Source: an uncultured Oscillospiraceae bacterium (GTDB taxonomy: Bacteria > Bacillota > Clostridia > Oscillospirales > Oscillospiraceae). Taken from it: a DNA stretch of 18,891 nucleotides. This document shows, piece by piece, positions 12,888 through 18,891 of the stretch. The first letter of the stretch is position 1; every line of letters begins with the position of its first letter. Location of the stretch: NCBI GenBank assembly GCA_934589145.1, contig CAKTNW010000036.1:1-18891 (forward strand), in the 5' to 3' direction. Both the position numbers and the translations under genes were made by a program. Under the pieces are notes generated by a model that was not told the origin of the DNA, made no database searches, and saw only the letters and a list, made by a program, of their open reading frames with translations.

Positions 12888-13559
12888 CTATGCGCCCGGA
12901 GAACCGGCGGCTTCTTCTATGCGCTCAAATGTGTGCGTTTCCTCATTTTTTGTGTATTGCGCCACTGTGCAAAGAGAGGAAACACTGTCCGTTTTATAGT
13001 CCGCGGGCAGATACAGCATGAAAGAAGTATGATATTGCTCCCAAATCACGATTTTATCGGTTCCCTCGCATACGAAGTATTTGCCATCCGGCAGCTCGTC
13101 GGGTACGGCCCCGAACTGCGCCGCGATACTCCTTGGTTCATGTGCTCCGCGTGTGGACAGGAACAGAAAATGCTTTTGACGGGATTCTGCGTCAAGGATC
13201 GTGTCAGCCGAAGATAAGCAGGCTTCCGGCAGATACCAGAACCCGATATCCGTGACTCCCGCGGTTATTTTATACAGTTGATATGTTTCAGGAATTCCCG
13301 TTGGAATAAAGTAATCGCGAAGAGATGAGAGCTCCGCGGCATCCGCCCCTTTTTCCGCAGAGAGCACATATTCCGCAAAAGCTTCCGTGTCGGAAAAGAT
13401 GACCAGGTCTGCTGCACAGTCCTGTATTTCTTCCGGTTCTGCTTTGGGCGCGTTTTCCGGCAGACCGGAGGCCGGAGCCGTGCTGCCTGTATTGCCGCAG
13501 CCGGCAGCAAGCAATGTCATACATAGAGCGATCAACATAGCAATGTCTCTTATTTTCAC
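12888..13559 (-). CDS. Hypothetical lipoprotein
   Basis: This 223-aa protein starts at a GTG (13559) with GGAGGG about 7 bases upstream. Its N-terminus, MKIRDIAMLIALCMTLLAAG then Cys21, is a standard lipoprotein signal with lipobox LAAGC, so it should be anchored to the outer face of the cytoplasmic membrane. A Ser/Pro/Ala/Glu-rich linker (about residues 24-46) leads to a soluble domain of about 170 residues (YVLSAEKGADAAELSSLRDY; FWYLPEACLSSADTIL; KYFVCEGTDKIVIWEQYHTS) that I do not recognise. It faces the MATE gene convergently and has its own promoter. The longer open frame to 13667 lacks a ribosome binding site and would include the promoter. Confidence 0.75.
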   Translation of the reverse strand: MKIRDIAMLIALCMTLLAAGCGNTGSTAPASGLPENAPKAEPEEIQDCAADLVIFSDTEAFAEYVLSAEKGADAAELSSLRDYFIPTGIPETYQLYKITAGVTDIGFWYLPEACLSSADTILDAESRQKHFLFLSTRGAHEPRSIAAQFGAVPDELPDGKYFVCEGTDKIVIWEQYHTSFMLYLPADYKTDSVSSLCTVAQYTKNEETHTFERIEEAAGSPGA

Positions 13560-13587
13560 GGTATGCCCTCCTATGAGAATTTTTATC

Positions 13588-13616
13588 AGTATATCACAAT
13601 TTCCAATCGGTATCAA
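13588..13616 (-). promoter_or_regulatory. Lipoprotein gene promoter
   Basis: On the minus strand TTGATA (13611-13616) and TATACT (13588-13593) are 17 bases apart, with TGA before the -10 (extended -10). It lies 28 bases upstream of the GTG start. Confidence 0.65.
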
Positions 13617-13655
13617 TGAAAGAACAGGGCCTTTGCGAAGCCGCGATTTGGGAAG

Positions 13656-13682
13656 AGGTGCAGTCATGCGGCTGCACCTTTT
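13656..13682 (+). terminator. Short terminator-like hairpin upstream of glsA
   Basis: AGGTGCAG (13656-13663) and CTGCACCT (13672-13679) pair around TCATGCGG, with TTTT at 13679-13682. It could end rightward transcription before the glsA promoter. Confidence 0.5.
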
Positions 13683-13693
13683 GCATTTCCCGC

Positions 13694-13722
13694 TTTACTA
13701 TTCCATACATTATTGGTACAAT
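13694..13722 (+). promoter_or_regulatory. Probable glsA promoter
   Basis: TTTACT (13694-13699) and TACAAT (13717-13722) are 17 bases apart. A second TACAAT at 13739-13744 belongs to the same repeat series, so the true -10 is uncertain. Confidence 0.4.
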
Positions 13723-13767
13723 AAGGGTACGCAAACGGTACAATAACGGCGTTTAAAGGTACATTAA
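13715..13767 (+). repeat. Three direct repeats of GGTACAATAA
   Basis: GGTACAATAA occurs at 13715-13724 and 13737-13746, and as GGTACATTAA at 13758-13767: spacing 22 and 21 bases, about two helical turns. They lie between the glsA promoter region and the gene. They may be binding sites for a regulator or subterminal repeats of another decayed insertion sequence; the spacing matches that of the TGCACCCCC repeats. Confidence 0.6.
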
Positions 13768-13801
13768 CCCCCATGAAAACAAAGGAAAGCGAGAGCTGCG
13801 T

Positions 13802-14737
13802 ATGGAACAGCATCGAATCAAGGACATTTTGCGGACGGCGATGGAGATCGGACGGCAGCAGATCCCCTTTGGCGAAGTGGCCACCTATATCCCGGAGCTG
13901 GGCACCGCCCGGAAGGACGCGCTGGGGCTTTGCCTGGCGCTGCCGGACGGCACGGTCTATAAGGAGGGCGATACCAACATCCGCTTCACGATCCAGTCCA
14001 TCTCCAAGGCGATCTCTCTGTGCAAGGCCCTGGAGGTGCGGGGGCCGGAGGAGGTGTTCCGCCATGTGGGTATGGAGCCCTCCGGCGAGGCATTTGATTC
14101 CATTGTGGAGCTGGATCTCCAGTCCCACAAGCCCTTCAACCCCATGATCAACTCCGGCGCCATCGCGGTAGAGAGTACCATCATCGACTACGTCTCCTTT
14201 GAGGAGCTGCTGGACTACACCCGGCGGCTGTGCCATGATCCCGGTATTTCCCTGAACCGGCAGGTGTACCTGTCGGAGATGAATTCCTGCGACCGCAACA
14301 GGGCCATTGCCTATCTGCTGCGCAGCAAGGGGATCATTACAGCCAATGTGGACAACAGCATCGAGCTGTATACCAAAATGTGCGCCCTGAACGTAACGGC
14401 GGAAGCGCTGGCCAATTTCGCGCTGGTGCTGGCCAACGGCGGCGTCAGTCCCCTGACGGGGGAGCGGCTGATGCAGGCAGAGACGGCGCGGATCGTGCTG
14501 TCCATCATGCTGACCTGCGGCATGTACGACGGCTCCGGCCGCTTTGCCGTGGAGGTGGGGGTGCCCACCAAGTCCGGCGTAGGCGGCGGATTGATGGCGG
14601 CGGTGTACCGCCGGGCGGGCATCGGCATTTACGGCCCGGCCCTGGACAGCAAGGGCAACTGCATTGCCGGGTGCGCCATGATGGCGTATATTTCACGGGA
14701 ACTGGGGCTGCACCTGTTTCAGGAGCGCGGCGAATAA
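13802..14737 (+). CDS. glsA: Glutaminase A
   Basis: This 311-aa protein is a serine-dependent beta-lactamase-like glutaminase that hydrolyses glutamine to glutamate and ammonia in the cytosol. Family hallmarks are FTIQSISK with the catalytic S66-x-x-K69, HKPFNPMINSGAI (Asn of substrate binding), NRAIAYLL, the tyrosine in CGMYDGSGRFAVEVGVPTKS and GVGGG. Length is normal. The ATG at 13802 is preceded by AAAGGAAAG about 12 bases away, a somewhat long spacing. It heads a probable three-gene operon with an acetyltransferase 12 bases downstream and an Imm26-type gene. In enteric bacteria and lactobacilli this enzyme supports acid resistance by ammonia release; here that is only a possibility. Confidence 0.95.
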   Translation: MEQHRIKDILRTAMEIGRQQIPFGEVATYIPELGTARKDALGLCLALPDGTVYKEGDTNIRFTIQSISKAISLCKALEVRGPEEVFRHVGMEPSGEAFDSIVELDLQSHKPFNPMINSGAIAVESTIIDYVSFEELLDYTRRLCHDPGISLNRQVYLSEMNSCDRNRAIAYLLRSKGIITANVDNSIELYTKMCALNVTAEALANFALVLANGGVSPLTGERLMQAETARIVLSIMLTCGMYDGSGRFAVEVGVPTKSGVGGGLMAAVYRRAGIGIYGPALDSKGNCIAGCAMMAYISRELGLHLFQERGE

Positions 14738-14749
14738 GGAGGGACAGAT

Positions 14750-15298
14750 ATGGAATTTCAGAAGATCATCGAGCTGAGAGACGGCAGAGCCTGCTGCCTG
14801 CGCAGCGCCGTGGAGAGCGACGGCCAGGCGGTGTACGACATTTTCATCAAGACCCATGAGGAGACGGACTATCTGCTGAGCTATGCCGACGAGAACACCA
14901 TGACGCCGGAGCAGGAGGGGGCGTTTTTACAGCGGAGGGCGGACAGCGACAACGAGCTTCTGCTCATCGCCGTGGTGGACGGCCGGGTGGCGGCCACCGC
15001 CGGGATCGACGCCGTCGGCGGCAAGTTCAAGGTGCGGCACCGGGCGGACTTCGGCATCAGTGTGGCCAAGAAGTTCTGGGGTCTGGGCATCGGCTGGGCG
15101 CTGATGACGGCCTGCATCGAGAGCGCCCGGGCCGCCGGGTACACGCAGCTGGAACTGAGCGCGGTGGCGGAAAACGGCCGCGCATTGGCGCTGTACGAAA
15201 AGGCGGGGTTTGTGGAATACGGCAGAAACCCGCGGGGCTTCCGCTCCCGCCTGACGGGGCAGTATCAGGAGCTGGTGTACATGCGGCTGGAGCTGTGA
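14750..15298 (+). CDS. GNAT-family N-acetyltransferase
   Basis: This 182-aa acetyltransferase would transfer acetyl from acetyl-CoA to an amine of unknown identity. The GNAT core is clear: the first strand CCLRSAVESDGQAVYDIF, strand 4 with FGISVAKKFWGLGIGWALMT (motif A, the pyrophosphate-binding GLGIG loop), then IESARAAGYTQLELSAVAEN and LALYEKAGFVEYGRNPRGFR (motif B with the conserved Asn and the ALYEKAGF helix). AAGGAGGG precedes the ATG by about 6 bases. It sits 12 bases after glsA and 3 before the next gene, so it is in the same transcript. RimI/RimJ-like or small-molecule targets are all possible. Confidence 0.88.
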   Translation: MEFQKIIELRDGRACCLRSAVESDGQAVYDIFIKTHEETDYLLSYADENTMTPEQEGAFLQRRADSDNELLLIAVVDGRVAATAGIDAVGGKFKVRHRADFGISVAKKFWGLGIGWALMTACIESARAAGYTQLELSAVAENGRALALYEKAGFVEYGRNPRGFRSRLTGQYQELVYMRLEL

Positions 15299-15301
15299 GC
15301 C

Positions 15302-16408
15302 ATGTGGGAATTGAACAATGATCAGCGCCGGTGCCTGGGGCTGGATCAGGTGGAGGCCCATTGGCGGCGGATCCCGGTGAAGGCCAGCCCCTATGACGAC
15401 TTTGAGACCGTGGCGTATCTGGAGGGCGACGCGGTGCGGAAATGCGTCAACTCCGGTGGGGACTGCTACATAGAGTACCAGCTGAATGAGCGGGTCACGC
15501 CGGATGGGCGGTATCTGCTGCCCAAAACGGAGCGGGGCAAGCCGGTGCTGCTGTCCTCCGCCAATCTGAAAAAGCGGACTTCCGTGGGGATGTGTCTGCT
15601 GTTCAGCCAGCGGGGCGCCATTGACCTGTACAGCAGCGAGCGGCAATGTGCCTATTTCAACAACCGCTATCTGCCGCCCTTGGTGGACAGGCACGGCACC
15701 ATAGAGCAGTTTGCCCAATGGGTGGAGCAGTGGTGCGCCGACACCGCGCCGGAGGACATTGCCGATATCGAGCGGTTTGCCCGCCAACCCCGGCAGCACG
15801 TCCGCTTCCGGGAGGGGGACGTGTTCCGCTTTCCCATCGACCGTCATCTTTACGGCTATGGACGCGTCCTGCTGAACTATGACGCCATGCGGAAGGGCGA
15901 TACACCCTTCTGGGACATCTTTATGGGCAAGCCCCTGGTGTGCAGTGTGTACCACATCGTCACGGAGCGGGCCGATGTGACGGCGGAGGAGCTGAAGGGG
16001 CTGCGGTCGCTGCCCTCCACGGTCATCATGGACAACGGCCTGTATTACGGAGAGTATCCCATCGTCGGCCATATCCCGCTGGGCCAGCAGGAGGACTATC
16101 CCATTCTGTACGGACGGAGCATAGATGTCCGGAAAAGAGAGTGGATCTGTCTCCAGTGGGGACGGGTCTATCGGGAACTGGAGGGGGCGGAAAGTGTGCT
16201 GCATGAGATGCGGTGCAATCTGGGCAGCTCCTTTCAGCTGAACTGCCGGCTGGACATCCTGCGGCGGTGCATCGAAGCGGGATCGAACCAGCCCTACTGG
16301 GAGGGGTATTACCCCGCCTATGTGAACGGAGACCTGCGCAATCCCCGATTTGCCAAGGAGCGGGAGGCCGTGGCGCGGCAGATGGGCGTTCCATTTCCTG
16401 CTGTATGA
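15302..16408 (+). CDS. Imm26-type immunity domain protein
   Basis: This 368-aa protein has a C-terminal part resembling the Imm26 (HocA-like) immunity family: FREGDVFRFPIDRHLYGYGR VLLNY at about residues 178-202, followed by GKPLVCSVYHIVTE and YPIVGHIPLGQQEDYPILYG. About 170 residues of unrecognised N-terminal sequence precede it (GGDCYIEYQLNERVTPDGRY; YFNNRYLPPLVDRHG). Imm26 proteins normally neutralise polymorphic toxins, but no toxin gene is adjacent, so this could be an orphan immunity gene or a domesticated relative. It begins 3 bases after the acetyltransferase stop, with GGAG about 10 bases before the ATG. No signal peptide or membrane helix is seen. No terminator was found after it. 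Confidence 0.6.
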   Translation: MWELNNDQRRCLGLDQVEAHWRRIPVKASPYDDFETVAYLEGDAVRKCVNSGGDCYIEYQLNERVTPDGRYLLPKTERGKPVLLSSANLKKRTSVGMCLLFSQRGAIDLYSSERQCAYFNNRYLPPLVDRHGTIEQFAQWVEQWCADTAPEDIADIERFARQPRQHVRFREGDVFRFPIDRHLYGYGRVLLNYDAMRKGDTPFWDIFMGKPLVCSVYHIVTERADVTAEELKGLRSLPSTVIMDNGLYYGEYPIVGHIPLGQQEDYPILYGRSIDVRKREWICLQWGRVYRELEGAESVLHEMRCNLGSSFQLNCRLDILRRCIEAGSNQPYWEGYYPAYVNGDLRNPRFAKEREAVARQMGVPFPAV

Positions 16409-16442
16409 GCTTGACTGACCCGGTGCGGTTCGGAGAGACCTC

Positions 16443-16472
16443 TTGACAAGCGAACTGTATTATTGCTATAAT
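16443..16472 (+). promoter_or_regulatory. Strong promoter of the small membrane protein gene
   Basis: TTGACA (16443-16448) and TATAAT (16467-16472) with an 18-base spacer and TGC before the -10. Both boxes are consensus. The -10 region lies inside the palindrome described next. Confidence 0.8.
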
Positions 16473-16478
16473 ACAGTT
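16453..16478 (+). promoter_or_regulatory. 10+10 bp operator palindrome over the promoter
   Basis: AACTGTATTA (16453-16462) and TAATACAGTT (16469-16478) are perfect inverses around TTGCTA. It covers the spacer and -10 box, as expected for a repressor site. The CTGTATTA-N6-TAATACAG form resembles sites of GntR/YtrA-type repressors; that assignment is from memory. No such regulator is in the window. Confidence 0.6.
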
Positions 16479-16516
16479 ATAGGAAGCTGCACACGAAACG
16501 GGATGGAGGGCGCAGA

Positions 16517-16963
16517 ATGAACAGAAACGGGAAATTCAGAAAACTGGCATGGATCGGCAAGCTGCTGCTGGGGATCGGTCTGGCGGCGGTGATCGTACTG
16601 CTGGCGGTTCCCTGGTCTATGGCGGACGCTGCGGGACTTTCGGGCGATGTGACCGTGGTGGGCGTGTCGGTGCTCCGCTGTACGGTATCCGACGAGCCGG
16701 AGATGGTCACAGTGCAGGACAGAGAAAGCTGCCGGAAGATCGTGGATCAGCTGCGGGCGTGCAAGGGACGGTGGAACGGCTTTGCGGGAGAGACCTTCAT
16801 ACAGGATCACGGGGTATCGTATGAGATCTACATCAGCCGCCCCGATGAGCAGCCGGTGCATTACAGGCTGTTTGACGGAAAACTCTACTGCGGGAGCTTC
16901 CGCTACACCCTGACGGACAGCACAAGGCTGACCCAGTGCATTACCGAACTGATGGAAAAATAA
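16517..16963 (+). CDS. Small membrane-anchored hypothetical protein
   Basis: This 148-aa protein begins with basic residues and one hydrophobic segment (LAWIGKLLLGIGLAAVIVLL AVPW, about residues 10-33), which should be an uncleaved signal anchor or a signal peptide ending near ADAAG. The remaining 110 residues look extracellular: VTVVGVSVLRCTVSDEPEMV, SCRKIVDQLRACKGRW and KLYCGSFRYTLTDS, with several Cys residues. I do not recognise a family. GGAGGG precedes the ATG by about 7 bases, and a consensus promoter with an overlapping palindrome lies 45 bases upstream, so it is probably tightly repressed and strongly inducible. A terminator follows within 3 bases of the stop. Confidence 0.75.
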   Translation: MNRNGKFRKLAWIGKLLLGIGLAAVIVLLAVPWSMADAAGLSGDVTVVGVSVLRCTVSDEPEMVTVQDRESCRKIVDQLRACKGRWNGFAGETFIQDHGVSYEIYISRPDEQPVHYRLFDGKLYCGSFRYTLTDSTRLTQCITELMEK

Positions 16964-16965
16964 GA

Positions 16966-17000
16966 AAGAACGCCCGAGGCATAGCCTTGGGCGTTCTTTT
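16966..17000. terminator. Bidirectional terminator between convergent genes
   Basis: AAGAACGCCCGAGGC (16966-16980) and GCCTTGGGCGTTCTT (16984-16998) pair around ATA with one G-T pair, flanked by A and T runs. It ends both the rightward small gene and the leftward thyA-folA operon. Confidence 0.85.
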
Positions 17001-17005
17001 GTCTC

Positions 17006-17578
17006 TTACATAAACCCCGTCAGGTCGGTGAAATCCTCCACCGGGGCGAAGGGGGTGGGTTCGCCACGGTCGGGGAGCAGGTCGGCCAGATCGTCCTCCT
17101 CTTCCGCGGGGACGTAGTCCACGAACTGGTAGCGGAGGCCATTCTCCTCGAAGATCTCGCTCTGGCAGTCCACCTGCCAGTGGGGATCGGTGTCCAGATC
17201 GGGGAAAAAGGCGTCGGCCTCGGCGTCGGCAAAGACCTTGGTGATATACACCCGCTCGCACAGGGGGAGGAACAGGCGGTACACGCTCTCGCCGCCGATG
17301 ATGACGGCCTCCTCTCCGGCGGTGAACACCGCCTGGACGGGGGTGTGGGCGGTCTCGGCGTCCGGGGCGGCGAAATCGGAGCTGGCGGTCAGCACGATGT
17401 TGCGGCGGCGGGGCAGACCCTTGCCGCCGGGCAGGCTTTGCAGGGTCTTGCGGCCCATCAGCACGGTCTTGCCCTCCGTCAATTCACGGAAGCGCTTCAT
17501 GTCGGCGGAGACGTGGAACAGCAAGTGATTATCCTTGCCGATGCCCCAATTCTGGGATACGGCGGCGATGGCGAACAT
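17006..17578 (-). CDS. folA: Dihydrofolate reductase
   Basis: This 190-aa enzyme reduces dihydrofolate to tetrahydrofolate with NADPH, regenerating the cofactor used up by thymidylate synthase. Motifs are NWGIGKDNHLLFHVSADMKR F (substrate loop with W and the acidic residue in SADMK), VLMGRKTLQSLPGGKGLPRR, and AVIIGGESVYRLFLPLCERV (the NADPH-binding GG). GGAG lies about 9 bases before the ATG. It is longer than the usual ~160 aa because of an acidic, Pro-rich C-terminal tail (DYVPAEEEDDLADLLPDRGE then PTPFAPVEDFTDLTGFM). It follows thyA by 20 bases, so the two are in one operon. Confidence 0.93.
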   Translation of the reverse strand: MFAIAAVSQNWGIGKDNHLLFHVSADMKRFRELTEGKTVLMGRKTLQSLPGGKGLPRRRNIVLTASSDFAAPDAETAHTPVQAVFTAGEEAVIIGGESVYRLFLPLCERVYITKVFADAEADAFFPDLDTDPHWQVDCQSEIFEENGLRYQFVDYVPAEEEDDLADLLPDRGEPTPFAPVEDFTDLTGFM

Positions 17579-17598
17579 AGGCGTTTCTCCTTTACAGC

Positions 17599-18429
17599 TC
17601 AGATGGCGACGGGGATCTCATCGTCGAAGGGCAGGGGATGGTAGTCCTCCAGCGAGAAGCTGTCACGGGTGAACCGGTAGAAATCGGTGACGGCTTCGTC
17701 CATGTGGAAGGTGGGCGCGGGCTGGGGCTCCAGGGCCAGAAGCTTCTCCACGGCGGGGACGTGGCGGTCATAGATGTGGGCGTCGGCAATGACGTGCACC
17801 AGCTCACCGGCCTTCAGCCCGGACACCTGCGCCATCATGTGGACCAGGACGCTGTACTGCACCACGTTCCAGTTGTTGGCGGTCAGCATATCCTGGCTGC
17901 GCTGGTTGAGGATGGCGTTCAGGGTATCGCCGGAGACGTTGAAGGTCATGGAATAGGCGCAGGGGTACAGGGCCATCTCGTGGAGATCCTGGAAGTTATA
18001 GAGATTGGTGAGGATGCGGCGGCTGGCGGGGTTGTGCTTCAGGTCGTACAGCACACGATCCACCTGATCCATCTCGCCCTCCGGGTACTGGTGCTTCACG
18101 CCCAGCTGATAGCCGTAGGCCTTGCCGATGGAGCCGGTCTCGTCGGCCCAGCTGTCCCAGATGTTGCCACGCAGGTCGTGGACATTGTTGGACTTCTTCT
18201 GCCAGATCCACAGCAGCTCGTCGATGCAGGACTTGAAGTACGTCCGCCGCAGGGTCAGGATAGGGAATTCCTTGCTGAGGTCGTAGCGGTTGATGATGCC
18301 GAATTTCTTCACCGTGTGGGCGGGGGCGCCGTCGGCCCAGTGGGGACGCACCTTCTGGTCGGTGTCCCACACGCCGTTTTGCAGGATGTCCCGGCAGTTC
18401 TGTTTGAATACCTCGTCAGCGTAGCTCAT
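17599..18429 (-). CDS. thyA: Thymidylate synthase, divergent ThyA type
   Basis: This 276-aa protein is a thymidylate synthase of the folate-dependent ThyA fold, which methylates dUMP to dTMP using methylene-tetrahydrofolate. Conserved features are FPILTLRRTYFKSCIDELLW, NIWDSWADETGSIGKAYGYQ, the SRRIL arginine pair (R137/R138), the catalytic Cys157 in ALYPCAYSM, the NQRSQD motif (R177), the Asn in NNWNVVQYS (N188), DAHIYDRH at about 216-223 and the C-terminal IPVAI. It differs from the standard pattern: YGKQWR is YGYQLG here and GLPFNI is NNWNVV, so it is a divergent clade. AGGAGG precedes the ATG at 18429; the longer frame to 18492 overlaps the promoter. folA follows in the same operon. Confidence 0.9.
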   Translation of the reverse strand: MSYADEVFKQNCRDILQNGVWDTDQKVRPHWADGAPAHTVKKFGIINRYDLSKEFPILTLRRTYFKSCIDELLWIWQKKSNNVHDLRGNIWDSWADETGSIGKAYGYQLGVKHQYPEGEMDQVDRVLYDLKHNPASRRILTNLYNFQDLHEMALYPCAYSMTFNVSGDTLNAILNQRSQDMLTANNWNVVQYSVLVHMMAQVSGLKAGELVHVIADAHIYDRHVPAVEKLLALEPQPAPTFHMDEAVTDFYRFTRDSFSLEDYHPLPFDDEIPVAI

Positions 18430-18463
18430 GGTGCGTTCCTCCTGTGGTGATGCGGTTTGCACC

Positions 18464-18492
18464 ATTGTAGCAAAAAAGGAAAGCGCTGACAA
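18464..18492 (-). promoter_or_regulatory. thyA-folA promoter, overlapping the upstream terminator
   Basis: On the minus strand TTGTCA (18487-18492) and TACAAT (18464-18469) are 17 bases apart. The -35 box lies across the loop of the terminator hairpin at 18474-18505. The start of transcription should fall about 25-30 bases before the thyA ATG. Confidence 0.6.
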
Positions 18493-18505
18493 GCGCTTTC
18501 CTTTT
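18474..18505 (-). terminator. Terminator of the gene at 18514, 14-bp perfect stem
   Basis: AAAAGGAAAGCGCT (18474-18487) and AGCGCTTTCCTTTT (18492-18505) pair perfectly around GACA. On the minus strand it is followed by a run of six T, and it lies 8 bases after the stop of the upstream gene. Confidence 0.85.
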
Positions 18506-18513
18506 GAAATATT

Positions 18514-18891
18514 TTACTCATCCAGATCCACGGTGATGTTGTCTGTGCCGTGCTCCTCGAATTCTCCTAAGTACGTCTCCATTCGGGCCATGATCTCGTC
18601 ATAGTTCTCCGGCGTGATGGGGGGATCGTCCATATCCCGCAGGGCCAGCTCCTGGGCCAGGATCTCGAAAAACGTGGTGTCCTCATAGGCCATGATGGCC
18701 TCGTGGATGCCGCCCTCGGCAAAGGCCCGGCTGGGGATCAGCTCGCCGTGATACAGCTCCGTCAGGGAGGACATGCCCTGGCTGAGACAGTGGGAGAACA
18801 CCAGGCTCTCCACCTGGTCATACTCCCGGATGCGGTCATCGCCCCGGGTGGAGTTCAGCACCCAGTTGCCGATATACACCAGGTCCAGCAA
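18514..18891 (-). CDS. Hypothetical protein, N-terminus outside the window
   Basis: Only the last 125 residues or so are seen; the frame is open at the right edge, and the apparent start TTG at 18891 is just the window end. The sequence (LDLVYIGNWVLNSTRGDDRI, VFSHCLSQGMSSLTELYHGE, DTTFFEILAQELALRDMDDP, EEHGTDNITVDLDE) is acidic and helical with no signal peptide visible. I do not recognise a family. It is read in the same direction as thyA-folA but ends at its own terminator, so it is a separate transcript. The acidic C-terminus suggests a soluble cytosolic protein. Confidence 0.65.
   Translation of the reverse strand: MLDLVYIGNWVLNSTRGDDRIREYDQVESLVFSHCLSQGMSSLTELYHGELIPSRAFAEGGIHEAIMAYEDTTFFEILAQELALRDMDDPPITPENYDEIMARMETYLGEFEEHGTDNITVDLDE

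Noticed and set aside
13758..13776. Alternative start of the glutaminase at the ATG near 13773
   Set aside because: That ATG is in another frame, and the 13802 start gives a full-length glutaminase.
14927..16204. 425-codon minus-strand frame opposite the GNAT and Imm26 genes
   Set aside because: Low-complexity His/Gln/Pro composition spanning two real genes on the plus strand; no start signal.
17638..18450. 270-codon plus-strand frame opposite thyA
   Set aside because: Val/Gly/His-rich antisense shadow of a gene with catalytic motifs on the minus strand.

Overview
The window looks like a chromosome segment of a GC-rich gut Firmicute, most likely an Oscillospiraceae/Ruminococcaceae-type Clostridium relative. 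I infer this from strong AGGAGG-type ribosome binding sites, TTGACA/TATAAT promoters, the comEC-holA-RNase M5 order, smpB close to ssrA, and the overall codon use. Conserved GC-rich housekeeping blocks alternate with two visibly less GC-rich accessory blocks.

Layout. (1) 1-1703 is the edge of a decayed mobile element, probably an integrative/conjugative element: a truncated helix-turn-helix replication-type protein, a fragment fused behind it in another frame, an excisionase-like protein, a folded leader and a 36-aa stub. (2) 1744-5745 is a tightly overlapping operon: comEC (DNA uptake channel), holA (Pol III delta) and a Toprim RNase M5-like gene. (3) 5746-6293 has no gene but holds dispersed-repeat-like palindromes and several hairpins. 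(4) 6232-7733 is smpB, a cyclophilin and ssrA (tmRNA), so both trans-translation partners are here. (5) 7734-13770 is an accessory block between ssrA and glsA: an alpha/beta hydrolase behind an operator-like palindrome, a broken Sir2-family gene, a marR-GT8 glycosyltransferase-MATE efflux cassette, and a lipoprotein gene on the minus strand. The marR cassette is bracketed by two degenerate direct copies of a roughly 95-bp sequence built on about 22-bp-spaced TGCACCCCC iterations, which resembles the end of an insertion sequence. (6) 13802-16408 is a glutaminase, GNAT acetyltransferase and Imm26-type protein operon. (7) 16443-16963 is a small membrane-anchored protein under a promoter overlapped by a 10+10 bp palindrome. 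(8) 17006-18429 (minus) is thyA-folA, the dTMP/tetrahydrofolate pair. (9) 18514-18891 (minus) is the end of an unidentified gene.

The most promising material is the ssrA-to-glsA island: its flanking repeats, a possible terminator/antiterminator arrangement upstream of the MarR gene, the unusual pairing of a family 8 glycosyltransferase with a MATE exporter under a MarR regulator, and orphan operator-like palindromes whose cognate regulators are not in the window. The window does not prove a new system. All functional links within the island are inference from gene order.
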